Source: Xiphophorus maculatus (taxonomy: Eukaryota > Chordata > Actinopteri > Cyprinodontiformes > Poeciliidae). Taken from it: a DNA stretch of 64,000 nucleotides. The translations under genes and the position numbers were made by a program. The DNA is taken from contig NC_036447.1 of the NCBI RefSeq assembly GCF_002775205.1, forward strand, positions 23,914,501 through 23,978,500. The letters are read 5' to 3'. A model generated the notes under the pieces. It was given only the letters and a program-made list of their open reading frames with translations, ran no database searches and was not told where the DNA came from. Positions 12,271 to 24,800 of the stretch are shown here, piece by piece. The first letter of the stretch is position 1. Each line of letters begins with the position of its first letter.

Positions 12271-13924
12271 GGCTGCTCGGCTGCCTGGAATGGCCTGAAC
12301 AGATCTAACCGACAGGAATGGACAGCTCAGGTCAGCCTGATTCGGTTTGTAAGCTTTTTATCCAAATGCAGAACAAACACACAAAAAAAAAAACCCACAA
12401 GAAAGTAGCGTAATATGGTAATATTATGCAAGTCAGAAAACAGAATCAGATTAGATTCACAGATGAAGTTCAACACCAGTTGCTGCTTTCTGTGATTTTG
12501 TCAGCTGCTCTGCAGATATTTTCACACAGACGTACGTCAACAAATAATTGAATGTAGTTGTTGAGCCCCCCCTTAGCAATTAGCAATAAATCAATTAATC
12601 GCATGATGAATTAAAACGAGTTAGTGAACTTTGTGTTTCAGCAGCATGCTAAGGCTAACCACAAGCTACTGTCAGGAAAAAACAGGCAGAAGTCTTAAAC
12701 AATAATGGTAAGTGTGTCACAATACTGTCCACTTACATATTACTTGTATTTCTCTTGCTTTTTATCATACTTAAACATTTTTAAACATCAAACACATTTT
12801 AATATCAGGAAAGATATTGAATAAACTCAAAATATATTGTTAAATCTCAACTTAACTCTGACTACATTCTTTGGTTCGATTTCACAAACCACACACAGGT
12901 ATAAATTTTGAAAAACTCGGAGGTTTTACATTTAAAAAAACAAATCATTTCTTTTCATATTCTACTCAGATTTATGGGATCTCCAAAGTTGTTTTTTTTT
13001 AAGGGAAAAGCAGTCAAAGACCTCGAGGAAGCCTGTCATTTAAGAAACAGCCTTGGAAGCAAAATATAAAGGCTTGGTCTGTCACAAAAACCACAGCATT
13101 TAAGCAGATAATATAAACCATGTATTATTGGTAGAATAAAATAAAATAAAATAAAAGTGTGGTTGATGGATGATTCAGTTAAAACTGAGCAAAACAAATC
13201 CAACTGTGGTGGAGAGAATTTCAAAAACGCCATGTTGTAATTTATTGGGTTAAACGGAAATTACTTTTATTATAAACTGACACCATATAAATGAACCGAA
13301 TTGAGCCTAAATTAATTTAGCGTTTCTAAGTAATTCCAATGTCGATGGCATGTTGACTAACCATCACGGTTTCCTCACGCCAGCAGGCGGAGGCAACTTC
13401 CTATGCGTCATGAACAAAGGGAGAGCAGCCATTTTTGTTCATCACAGTTGAGAAGAAATGCAGCAGTTTTGTGCCAAAGCTTTAATCCTGATGTAAATTC
13501 CAGGCACACAGACAGAGTTGTTACATCTTCCGGAGGAAATGGACGGAACCAGGACTTTTCTGTCTTTCTCAGGCGAAAGCTTCATGAAAGGTCTGTTGCT
13601 GGTGGGAATATTTGGAAACATGTTGATTTATAGGTTATTTTCACGTAGCAATCAGGGCTGAGTCTTGCTCTCTCAAGAGTTCTCAGACTGTTCAGTGAAT
13701 GTCAAGCAATCTCCTGAAATACTTCTCTTAAAAAGCTGCATTACGTCCACACGTAGCTGTGGACATTATGGCTCCGTTCCTGCCAGTTTTGCCATTAAAC
13801 TTAATCGACAACCGAAATAATTTATGACTAAAAGCAGAATCCCCAGTCTCAGCTCACAGATGTGAAGTTTTGAATATTTCCTCAGCTGCCATCTGTCTGT
13901 CCTTTGCGGACGTCGACACGTGTT

Positions 13925-14345
13925 AAAGCCTTGCAAAAGCGTTCATACTCCCTAAACGTTGCCACATTCTGTCACGGTAAAAAGCAATAAATCCAATTTA
14001 TTTTAAGGGGATTTTATGTGACAGACCAAGACAATGTGAAATGAGAAGAAAGAAAAAAAAACACTTTTAGGGGAGAATTAATCAGATTAACAAATACTGT
14101 AGGTCTATAGTAACTCTGGAGGAGCTGCAGATCTCAGAGGAAAGTCATTGATGAAAATAAGTCATATAAAATACAAACTTGTTAGCCAAAAACCATGCAG
14201 CAGACACAGCAAACGCGTGGAGAAAGGCTCTCTCTTTCTCTGGTCAGATGAGGTTGAACTGTTTCATGTACAATGCTACGTTGGGGTAGAAAATGTGGCA
14301 CATATTTGAACACATAAAAGTAACTTCTCAGCAAGATATAGGAGC
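13925..14345 (+). mobile_element. Tc1-like element, terminal region
   Basis: It begins CCTTGCAAAAGCGTTCATAC and continues with the 'GGGGATTTTATGTGACAGAC' type subterminal sequence seen at the ends of a common fish Tc1-like family, also found here near 16249 and 62040. No transposase frame remains. It is in caly intron 1. Confidence 0.55.
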
Positions 14346-15399
14346 ATGTCAATAATTAGTTAATCTGTCATAGTTGGTGCAAGATGAAGACCTAAATACA
14401 GACACGCAGTCAGATGAAGGGAGGTTTAATAAAGGCGAGAGTTACAAAGACCAAACCACGAGAGAGACAACAATAGAATGAAATTGACAAAATGGAGCTT
14501 AAATACTGGCGAGCCTGATTATTGGATGGAGAACCGGTGGCTGATTAGCAACAGGCTGCAGCTGAGAGATGAGGAGGAAGAGAGAACGGCACAGCGGGGT
14601 GAGGGAGAACAAACAGGGGAAGCAGCAAAATGAAAGTGAAAAAAGGAACTAAACACAGGATCTAAATAATACAACATCTAAATGAACTAAGAGCAAACTG
14701 AATTGAAACAGACTGAGCAAACCAAAAACGAATAAACTAGATCTGGAAGATAATACTAAATACAAGAGAGCAAATCCAAGAACCAGAATAATAATTTAAC
14801 TAACAGAGTTAGTTAAAACTAGGATAAGGGAAAGTACAAATAAGACATCAATGCAAGGAAATAACAGAAACCAACAAGTCCAAACAAGAAGGGGTACGAC
14901 ATCATAACAGTGAAAAAACGTACTAGTAATACGTGAAACAATCTTTCAGTGGAACAAGACATTTTTTTCATGTAACTTATAACATTGTCTTCTCCTTGAA
15001 TAATGGCCTAACTGGTTTCCCCAAAAGATAATTCAGGTAAAACAAACAAATATATAATATACAGTATATATCAGTTTTGGCAAAAAATTATTTATGGCCA
15101 TTATTTTAGGAAAGTGGCGATGTGGGAGAAATGTCTTGTTCCACTTGCAGATTGTTTGGCTACCACTTTTTCATCAATATTAAGAAATGACTGACTTAAA
15201 ACAAGCTCTTATATACTGTAGTGCTGAAAAGTGACTTCCATGTCAGTTCTGTCTTATTTCAAAAGAAAAATAAGAGACAACTTATTTGTCTTAGATTTAC
15301 ACTAAATCTCAGTATTTAGTGTAAATACAAAGATATTTACAGTATAAACTAGACCAAAAAGACTTGGTAAGAATTTGTTTTTGCAGAGTGTGAAGAGGC

Positions 15400-15600
15400 T
15401 TTTCTAGACCAGAGACAAGGAATATAATTAGAGCTGGTGGAAAGAAGGATGGAGCTAAATACTGGAGGAAAACCTGTTACAAGCTGCACAAGTCTTGAGA
15501 CCATATCAGCCATATCAAAGCGAATTCCTGTGTTAGAATGGCCCAGTCAAAGTCCAGACCTAAATACAATTTAGAATCTATTCATGGATGTAACCTGATA
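15400..15600 (+). mobile_element. Tc1-like transposase 3' fragment
   Basis: The plus strand encodes a degenerate copy of the transposase C-terminal region, with the recognisable block LEWPSQSPDLN (about 15535-15570), part of the WPxxSPDLNPIE signature that holds a catalytic acidic residue. It is broken by stops and truncated. Confidence 0.7.
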
Positions 15601-15944
15601 AAATGTGGACAGACTGGGTAAGAATTCTGTAAGTGAGCACCATTATATAATGATGTAATGAAGAGCTTGATGAACCGTTGGACTTGGGATTTTGGCGAAA
15701 TCGTCCATACAGCAGAACTCTCTGGAATATGAAGCCATCGTTCCAACAACTGCATGTTTAACAACTCAGTGAGGTGATGATTATCAAAATCATACAGCCT
15801 GGAGACAAACACTATCAGACAGCACAGCCTGCTCTTCCTGTCTTCTCAAACAACCTGTAGTAAACATGTTTCATAACTAGCGAGTGATTCATGCTCTTAT
15901 GCCGCATCTTTTCCTAGAATCTCTTATCCTCAATGTATTTAAGA

Positions 15945-15964
15945 TCTCTCTCTCTCTCTCTCTG
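15945..15964. repeat. Short (TC)n microsatellite
   Basis: About ten TC dinucleotides. Confidence 0.85.
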
Positions 15965-16248
15965 ATAGTGATTTCTGTTTTTTCATCAAATTATCATCTA
16001 ATAATGGAGAGAGGAGATGAGCCACTTATCTCGTTCACACAGTGCAACACAACACCTTCCCCCAGCCAAGGACCCCACCGGCCGGATGACGCCAGTGACT
16101 CACAGCCATGATACACAAAGCAGGAGGAAGAGAGCCACCGTCCACCACGGGCAGGAAATGTGCTTTTAATGACGCGGGACCAGATACTGGAGCTTCCAGT
16201 CGCCATGACAGTAAACATAGTGCTTGTTGTCACCATGTGGGAGACATA

Positions 16249-16500
16249 CAGTGCCTTACAGCGGGATTATGATACCACGTGAACTTTCGTTCCTCTTTGT
16301 CACGTTACAATCGCAAGCATCAGAGTGTTTAATGGCGGTGACAGACCAACACAATGTACTGCACTGTTGTGAAGCGGGAAGAAAACTGCTTGTGGTTTTC
16401 ACAGCTTTTTACCAATACACATCTGAAAAAACTGTAGCATGCATCCATTATTCATGCAACCCCATTAATCGTCATATGGAGTGAAATGAATCAGGTTAGA
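16249..16500 (+). mobile_element. Tc1-like element, left terminal region
   Basis: It starts with TACAGTGCCTTAC, close to the TACAGTGCCTTGC terminus of a widespread fish Tc1-like family, with the TA as the expected target dinucleotide. It continues with GTGACAGACCAACACAATGT. There is no reading frame. Confidence 0.6.
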
Positions 16501-16514
16501 TAAAAATCTTTAAG

Positions 16515-17505
16515 TAATTCAATTTAATTCAAATTCAAAAATACAATATTGATCCCAAAGGGAAATGAGATCCTATTATCCAAGGTTCTTCAAAGAGTTA
16601 TTGAAGATGGTGATGGCAGAGGGCAGGCAGCGCAGAAATAGCTTATCAACGACAGTCTCATGAACTGCATGATCAGGATTGTCTGTAATTTTTTTGATCT
16701 TATGAAGAATCCCTCTTTGCATCGTCATCTCCAGAGGTTCCAGAGTCGTCACCAGAACAGAACCAGACTACTTTATCAGCTTGTTGAGCCTTCTTAGGTT
16801 CTTGGTTCTGCTGCCCCAACAGATGACGGCAGAAGAGATGACTCTCTCAACAACAGACTTATAGAAGATCAAAATTTAGAAGGATCTTCCTCAAGAAAGA
16901 AGGATCTTCTTTCTTGAGGAAGAAGGATCTTCTCCAGTCTGTTGCTCAGATGAACACATCTGGAGGCATTTATATTCCTCAACCACCTCCACTTCTTCTC
17001 CCATGATGGTTTGCTCGAACCCTGTTTCACCTGAAATCAACAATCTTCTCCTTTGTTTTGTTCACATTTCAGATGACACAAATCGGTTCACCAGCTCTCG
17101 GTACTCAGCCTCTTGTCCATCTCTGATACACCTGACAACTACAGAGTCATCTAAGTATATGCAAAACTCAGGCTTATGCTGGAAGCCTGAAGTGTAGAGA
17201 GTGAAAAGGAATGGTGAGAGTACAGTCCCCAGTGGTGAACCTGTGTTGCTGACCACCTGGTTGGACACACGGTCCTTCAGTCTCACAACCTGCGGTCCAG
17301 TTGTGAGGTAGTCATGGATCCAGGTGATTGTTGAGGCCTCCACCTGTGTCTTCTGGAGTTTCTCACAGAGCAGATCAGGCTGAATTGTTTTAAATGCACT
17401 GGAGAAATCACAGAACCTGATCCTCACAGTGCTGCCTGCTTTGACCAGATGACAGTGGGTTTGCTGAAGCAGGTGTATGACGGCGTCTTAAACTCCAACT
17501 GCATG
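16515..17505 (-). mobile_element. LINE fragment (L2/CR1-like), 3' part with reverse transcriptase remnant
   Basis: On the minus strand, 17062-17427 keeps an open frame with reverse transcriptase blocks in order: DFSSAFKTIQP (motif A region), TGSPLGTVLSPFLFTLYTS (motif B region) and YLDDSVVV in place of the usual xxDD motif C. Downstream, SSAVICWGSRTKNLRRLNKL is the usual post-RT region. The 3' end near 16530-16570 has the TATTGATCCCAAAGGGAAAT type tail of fish LINEs. It is 5' truncated and internally decayed. It lies in caly intron 1. Confidence 0.75.
16886..16922. repeat. Perfect 16-bp hairpin inside LINE
   Basis: The arm CTTCCTCAAGAAAGAA (16886-16901) and its exact inverse complement (16907-16922) are separated by GGATC. 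AAGGATCTTC units repeat on both sides. Confidence 0.9.
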
Positions 17506-17509
17506 GTGG

Positions 17510-19330
17510 TAAAGATAAACATTTGTGCCAAACTCTAAACATTTGGATGATGGACTGGACAGAGCTCCACTGTTTCAGAAACTAACTTTATTTTGACCTT
17601 CTCCCCAACTTTCTCTGCTGTGTTCATGGGTCTTCATGATGAATACAAACTGCACACCTCAAGGCTTTCCTTCTCCAAACAGTTTGAAAACTATCAATCA
17701 TTTTAATCCCAGTAAAACACAACAAAGGCTGCAGCTTTAAAGTGACAAAACGTGAAAAAGCTCAAATGCAGGAATATGTTGTCTAGCAAACTTTGCACGT
17801 TGAAAGTACTGAATGTTATTTCGAATGCTTTCAAATCATCGAAGCCTTAAGGAGACATTTCTGTCCAATGAAACGATAATTTCGAGATATTAGGTTACGA
17901 GCAGATAGTTGTGGACGAGTGGGCGGTTAGCGTGGTCATCTGGTGCTGACTGCCATTTTTCTTCTCCCCACAGTTGGAGTGAAATGTGGGAACGGTGAAT
18001 CATCCTGGATCTGTGATTAACAAATGAGCTGTGCCGCTGTCAAACACTCGGTGTTCCCACACTCTGCTGCTGCAAACAAGTTCTGTGAGAGCTGTGAATC
18101 ACATCTTCTTCTCACTTGTCATCTTTCTTAAGAGTAAAAAAAACCCAAACATTTTAAGTCGGATCAGTACGTAAGTCTCACAGGGGCGGCTTTAAAGGGC
18201 ATGGAAGGGGCTACAGCGCTGTCCTGGGTCTTCCCCTCAGGGACAGCACAAACGTTTTTGGGACACTAATCATTTTCATACCAACATGTCAACATCAGAC
18301 ACTTTATCATTCATAAGCTACTGTACCGTAATGTGTTATTTTTAATTAACCGTCAACTGTTATTATTGTTGACGGTTTTGACCTTAGAGCAAACTAAATA
18401 AAAAAAACTTGTATTTTGATTTAAGTAACATCAGCTGACAAACACTAAATTTACAGTAAACATGTTAGGACGTGTAATTATATTCGCCCAACAGTGGCAG
18501 CAACCGATAGATCGATCTATTAGATTAATATAGAATTCCTTTTTTGCATGTATAGTGGCATTCAGTTTGCATTATTCAATGTTATTTAAAAAATTATACA
18601 TTTTATCATTCTAGCTTGGTGCTCTTGGGGGCCCCCTGGTGGCGTGGAGGGCCTAAGGAATCGCTTAACTCTCATATACCTTGAGCTGACTCTGCCTCAC
18701 CGTCTCCTCCTCTCTGCTTCTTGTCAATTTACTGTTCAATAAAGGTTACGGGTGCCGAGAAAAGACGGTATGAAAGCTGTCTGAGGGAGAATACATTCGG
18801 TGCTATGAATAGGTGAGTGTTTTTGGCACCTTCTGTCAAGTTCTTCACGGTTCGCCGCTCCTGCATATCTGAACTTGGTGCATTGAAGGGTGCTGCAACA
18901 AGACACACGGCAGAGGCAGGAAAAAAAGGGGGAGCTGATAAAACACAGTTATTGGTCTCGGCGTGACTTTTTACAGCCGGCTTTCTATATATAATCTGTA
19001 TAATTACACCGAGTCGCAGTAGTAAACGTCTACGAGTTGAAATAAATCAGTTTTTAGCCTGTGGAGCTACAAGAGCAACACTTGATTCCTCGCAGAAGCG
19101 CGGAGATTTGATGCTTTTCTGAGACGCGAATAGAGGACATTTACCTACGCGACTCCGTCAGTCGAAATAAAAATGCCCCATTTCAGCAACTTATTGCACG
19201 GCGGCAGCTCCCGCCCGGCTCGCTTCAGCTCCCGGGTCGAGCCCGTCTGGTTGCGCAAACAAGCAGCCGCAGTGCCGCATGTTTGGGGGAAGAAAGAAGG
19301 GGAAAAATAAAAAAATGGGGGGAGAAAAAC
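17510..19330. other. Rest of caly intron 1, no exon recognised
   Basis: No coding exon is supported. A block at about 18180-18680 (AGGGGCGGCTTTAAAGG at one side, GGGGGCCCCCTGGTGGCG at the other) looks like a decayed DNA transposon, by impression only. The rest is AT-rich. Confidence 0.4.
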
Positions 19331-19334
19331 TTAC

Positions 19335-19680
19335 CGTGTCTTTGCGGGGATCTTCCTGCCTCGTCGCCCGGGAGCGGATGGGTCTCGGTGTCGGTGTCGG
19401 ATGCTGGACGTGAACGCAGGTTGCCGTGGTGACGAGTGATTCGGGAACGGGACTGCGCATGTAATAAAAAAAAAAAAAACAAACCGAGCGGCTCCGTCCT
19501 CCCGTGGAGAAACGAACTGCGAATGTGCGCGCGACTCTCTCCGTGGACGAGACCGTGGCTCCGTCAGGACGCGATCGGCTCGTGGGTTTATTAATTAGTG
19601 TTTGCTGCCGCGATCGAACGAGCCCCCGATGAAAGGTCCGAGGTGGTCTCAGCTGATCGGACCACAAAATGTAACTGAAC
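19335..19680 (-). promoter_or_regulatory. caly: Probable caly first (non-coding) exon and GC-rich promoter
   Basis: On the minus strand a consensus splice donor (GACACG followed by GTAAGT) marks an exon end at 19335. The surrounding 19.1-19.65 kb is clearly richer in CpG than its neighbours. The next acceptor in the right place is just before the caly start codon (12284 or 12294), so an untranslated first exon splicing over 7 kb is the simplest reading. A 163-aa open frame on this strand is best read as a by-product of GC-rich sequence. The transcription start is not determined. Confidence 0.55.
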
Positions 19681-19689
19681 ATTTCGTTA

Positions 19690-22600
19690 ATAAGTTAGCT
19701 TTTATTTAGTTTTTATTTATTGGACTTAGTGAGGAGTAAATCTGGCACGTCAGAGGTTCAAGAATAAAAACAACTCAAAGACAACTTTACAATCAATAAC
19801 AATTTATGAAAAATATTTGGAACAATTACTGCCATCTGTACAAATTTAAAGTGCATTATAACTGCATAAGCTCTGAATCAGTTACAAATGCACTTCATCG
19901 TAATTTTGTCATTAAAGTCGGCTTCAATGAGTCGGTTAAAGACAGTGTAATTCATATGGACTAATTTCATAATTCAGCACAGTTCAGAAAATGATGTCTA
20001 ATGAATAAATGTAATTTTGTGGTCATGTCAAGTACAGCAGGGTTCTGAAACACGCAGCTCTGGAGCCACATGGTCCATCTAATGATTTTGATCAGAACTA
20101 ATACAGTTACTTTAATTATATAAGCTTCAAAAAGGTTCATCTTAACAGATTTTTACTTGTTTTCACGATCAGGTTCACAAAGACAGTTTTTTTTTTCAGG
20201 TTTATGATAGTTTTTGTAATTTTTCTTTCACAAACTAAATATATTTTTCCTCATTTTTTAAAACACAAACTGTTCCAGTAAACACAATTTAGTCATTCTC
20301 TTTATAAACATTATGTGTATTCTTTATTCTAATGTAGATAAAATTGTTGCTCTTTAACTAAAAATGTAATATTTTGCAATTTATGCACAAAACTTAATCA
20401 TATTTGAAGAATCAAGGAGGCATTTTTTTTTCTTTTGAAAAACTTATTAAAAATTAGGTTTAAAAAAAGAATAATAAAAGTAGATAATACTATATAAACA
20501 CTACTGATCCCATGGCCTACACACTGCAGTCGTCCAGCAGTCAGTGATGGACAACCTCCACTAGGAGACTGAGCCACAAAAGTCCTTGATAAAGAATCTG
20601 GCTGTTCACACGCGTCTTGTATAAAAACGAATCAGTGGGAAATTAAGTGGAAAGAAAACATGTGGTAGAAAAAAAAAAGGCGTTCAAACAACAGGGATCA
20701 CTGCAGCCCCTTCGTGAGTTTGGAGGAAGCTTCAGATGTGTGGACTGCAGCGGGAGTCAGCAGCCTCCACACACAGCTACAGCTCATCCATCCATCAGGC
20801 TGAGACTCTGAAATCAGAAAATCCCACCTGTTGGAAAGCAGGCGGCTCCTTTTTTTACGTGAATTCTTGCATCGGTGCAGCGTGACACGGAGACAATCAG
20901 CCTGCGGTTCTGCTGAGGTCTCAAGGAACCTTCAGGTCGCTGTGATGGCGTCCATGTTGGTTCTGGTGTGTCTCAACGTACTCCTTAGCTTCTCGGTGAG
21001 GTTTATGTTTGTTTTCTGGCCAATTAGTCACAGTGACAACATGGGCACTAAAGCAGCTTTTCATTGCTTTTCTACCACACGTTATCCTCCCACTCAACTT
21101 TCTGAGCATACGCTTGGGTTCAGCAGCTTCTTTAGTGTTTTACTCTCCCTGTGGCGAAAAAACAACAACAACAAAAAAAACTGGTATTATTTGCTATTAA
21201 AGTTTTTTTTTTTCTTTCCACTGAATGGATTTTTTTTTCTGCCCTGTAAGCCACTACATAGTAGATATGAGTTTAACTTATAAAAACAAAATGAATGAAA
21301 TAAATTAACATTTCAATAAGAGTGTGTATTCACTGAGACGAACCTGTATAACGGTCAAGTACAAAACTCCCCACAAAAGAAAAAAAAAAACCAGCTTCTT
21401 GTGGAGCTGAAAAGATCAATTTATTTATTTATTTGGTTCAGTTGATTTTATAACTTATGCAGATTTTTAGGTTGGATCAATACGACATTGTACTTAATTT
21501 TTTTAAAAGTAATAATCAGTCATCTTTAAATTAAATATTCAGGTACTATACTATTGTCTTATATTTTTCCTGTGTTGTTAATTACTCTGTCCTGTCACCT
21601 AAATTACAATGTAGAAATCTTATTGCTGTTAGGAAAAGACTGAAAATTGTATATCTACAACTTTATTTATTCTTATGAGTCTCTGCAATAAAATATGTAT
21701 TTATTTTAAAAACAGAAACCTTGAAATACTCTGAGTTATGTTAAAATATCCCTTAAAATGTGTTTTAAAATCATGGAAATAACAATCAAGTTAAACGTTC
21801 CTCTGATCAGAAAGTTAAATTGAACACACATTCAATGCAACGATGACTGATGCTGTTAAAAGCAGAAATAAATTACTTTTTCTTTTTTTTTTTTACATAA
21901 ACTTGCAACATTGCGACTTTTCCAGGAGTCCTTGAAGTTCAAACAAAATTACTTTTTTTGGAGCAACTAAAGAAAAGCTTCTCTGACTTTAAAAAACTTA
22001 ACAAACTTAAGATTTTATTGAATCACTAAGGTATTTTCTCTCCATGATGGGTTTTTATTTTTACAATTTATAATTTTCAGGCATTCCTAATCCGATATAC
22101 AAATGTTCTCCTCCCAGTAAAATGTTCGATGTATCTCCGCGGCATCAGGAAACACCTAAAACCGCAAATGTTTGAATGAGAAATTTGGACGTTTTCTACA
22201 CGTTGCTGCGTTTCATCGCGGCTTTTTATAGCAGGTACATTACAGCTGCAGCTGAAGCAAAATCCCACCGCAGGGGGTCAGGAGTTGAGGTCAGATCACA
22301 GAGTCCTATACCGGTGGAGTTGCTTTAATAAGGTTAAAGTTCTCAACAATTTTCAGTTTGGTTTGTTTGGTATATTTAGAGTAAACGTGAATTATTACAC
22401 TGCAGGGAGAGAGACAGACAGCGCAGAATAACAATAATTAATTCAACTGACAACAAAATTTAGTCATGATTGTCAAAATTGTCAAAAGTAAAACTGAGCA
22501 GTGTTTGTGTTTGCTTAATTGTAAAAATTAGCATTAAAGTGACGAGTTTGCTCCTGGTTTTCTTTTCTCTGGCGTAAGTCGACCAAAGCCCCTTTAAATG

Positions 22601-23260
22601 TGAAATTGTCCATAATAATGTCATGACTCCTAATTATTTTTTTAATGGTACCATTCCTCCCATTGTTTTACCAAAGAGTGTGTTTTATGCTCATGCTTGG
22701 ACTGTTTCCTGTTTATTTTTTCAATGTAATTTTCCTTCAATTTTCTGTTGAACTTCATCTAAACATAGAGGTGAGGAAAAAAACAGAAAAAAGTGCAAGC
22801 AGGTGTTTTTACATGACTGGCATACTGTTGATAAGACACAGACATATTTCACTTTTAACTTTATTGTTGGTGTTACTTTACAAATATCGTTTATTGCTGC
22901 CAGTCGTTGCCAGGACATCCCCGAGTTTTATTACAGTAGCATAAATCCTGAGAAATGTGGAAAAATCCAACCCTTAATTTGAGTGCATTTATTCAATGTG
23001 GCGGGAAAAAATGCCACAGGAAGACATAAATCTAAATATTGTGATGACCGTGATTTAGGAAAATCACATGGATGAGAATATCTGTAAAGAAAAATGTAAC
23101 TGGCTACTTTCCACTTTATTAAAAAAAATGAAAAATCATCTAGGAAATTCTAACTATTAATCCAGTGCTTTCTTGTTTCCCTGGGTTGAGAATGTGACAT
23201 GGCACTTGGGGGCCAGGGGGGGCTACTGTTCAAAATGGGAAAGAGAGGAAAACAAACTGA
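19690..23260. other. Intergenic upstream of caly, nothing recognised
   Basis: This is AT-rich with A and T homopolymers. Open frames at 20831-21283 (plus) and 22645-22944 (plus) are low-complexity and show no domain. No exon with supported splice sites was found. Confidence 0.45.
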
Positions 23261-23269
23261 CTACAGCAG

Positions 23270-23906
23270 ATGTGTGTTTATCTTCAGAATATTTATCCAC
23301 CACTAAATATCAACACTGCTCAGACTATAAATTCATCTAAATGTCTGTTACAATTAATATTTTCTGTGACTTTTGTTTTGAGTCCCTACATAGTTTTTAT
23401 GACTCTCATTTTATACATTTTTATGGTCATTTTCTTCCTTCTATTGCATTTTACATATTGTTTTATTTTGTATGTTGCTGTTCGTTTTAGAACTTTGATT
23501 GTCTTGGTTTTCCTGGCTTTAGTGGCCTCCACTTACCGAAGACGTGGGCACAGGAAGAAGGGGGAAGAAATGCAGCAAAGACATCTATAGTCATAGTATT
23601 AAAAAGTCTGAAACAGCTGAAAATGTGGCAAACAACGTTGGAAAGAGGACCCAAGTTTATGTTTTCAAAGTGTTCAGTGAGCAGGACGGTAAGGGGATTC
23701 AAAGTAAAATCACTATTGGCTTCATGGGGTCACTTAAAGCATTCCTGAACATGTCTTCACAAGCGGTGCCAATGATAACGGAGGACTCTGCACATGTAAG
23801 AGAGAAAAAGAAAAGGCGCGAACCAGTCTGGTCAGAAGATTTGGATCAAGCTTTTCATGCAAAGAGAACTCCTGCTGATTTCCTGTTGGGCCGTGACCGA
23901 CTGTAA
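23270..23906 (+). other. Overlapping unidentified open frames, probably not a gene
   Basis: Two overlapping plus-strand frames (23270-23590, 106 aa; 23544-23906, 120 aa) do not resemble a family I know. The second is lysine- and glutamate-rich, ends in a stop and has no membrane segment. The first is hydrophobic and AT-driven. It could be the edge of a decayed mobile element or chance. No promoter or splice evidence was seen. Confidence 0.2.
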
Positions 23907-24196
23907 GAGTTCATCAAGTCTTTTGGGGATCACTCGTCCAAATACCAACGCTGGAACCACCCCAGCCCATCCCACCCACCGCTGCCAACCTATCAATTGA
24001 GCCAACATTTATTATCTTGACCTTTGGTTTGACATCAAAGTGGATTTTCGACTTGCTCTTCTGTAATAAGATGGCGGTGTCACGCTCACAGTGTGAGAGG
24101 AAGCCTGCCAGCCTCCGATGAAGAAGAAAGTCGTGTCTGACTGAATGTCATTAAAGTAACAATCAATTAGACCTCTGTTTGTTGGAGGGAAAATAC

Positions 24197-24800
24197 CGTG
24201 TGTGTGTGTGTGTGTGTGCGTGTGTGTGTAGGGGTGTGTGTGTGCATGTGTGTTTAGCCTTGTGGTTGATACATTATAAGGACCATACAACACATACAGC
24301 ATTGTGGGGACCACCTGCTCCTTATGGGGCCCCAGAAGAAGAAGTGTTGTTTTTAGGTTAGGGGTTCGATTTAGGACCAAGCTGTTAATTGAGTTTAGGT
24401 TACGTTTATGGTTATAAACTAGTAATGGTTAGGTTTAGGGTTTTGGTTAGGCTACAGAAATGAATAAAAATGAATGGAAGTCAATGCAAAGTCCTTGTGC
24501 AAACAGAAAGACACGCTTAGTGTGTGTGTGTGAACTTGTGTAGCTACCGTATTTAGGACCATTTATAGCATATTTACCATTACAGGGATCCATTGTTTAG
24601 GATCAGGGGTTAGGTTTAAAGATATGGTATTAAATAGGTTGTGGTTAAAGTTAGTGTTAGAAATAGACTAGTAATGGTTATGGTTAGGGCAAATGTCTGG
24701 GTTAGGCATAAATACAGTTACTAAAATGAATGGAAGTCAATACATGCAAAGTCCTAATATGGGTAGAAAAACAAACTTCTCTGTGTGTGTGTCTAATGAC
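24197..24800. repeat. (GT)n followed by two diverged copies of a GGTTAGG-rich unit
   Basis: A (GT)n tract (24197-24252) is followed by about 250-bp units near 24290-24510 and 24540-24780. Both units share GGTTAGG/TTTAGGTTA runs, ACTAGTAATGGTTA, AAAATGAATGGAAGTCAAT and GCAAAGTCCT. They form an imperfect tandem duplication. The TTAGG-like words are not regular telomeric repeats. Confidence 0.7.

Noticed and set aside
19191-19682. 163-codon minus-strand frame in the GC-rich region
   Set aside because: It overlaps the probable caly promoter and untranslated exon, crosses the likely splice donor and has no family resemblance.
24360-24720. Interstitial telomere array
   Set aside because: The TTAGG-like words are irregular and embedded in a larger duplicated unit, with no run of TTAGGG.
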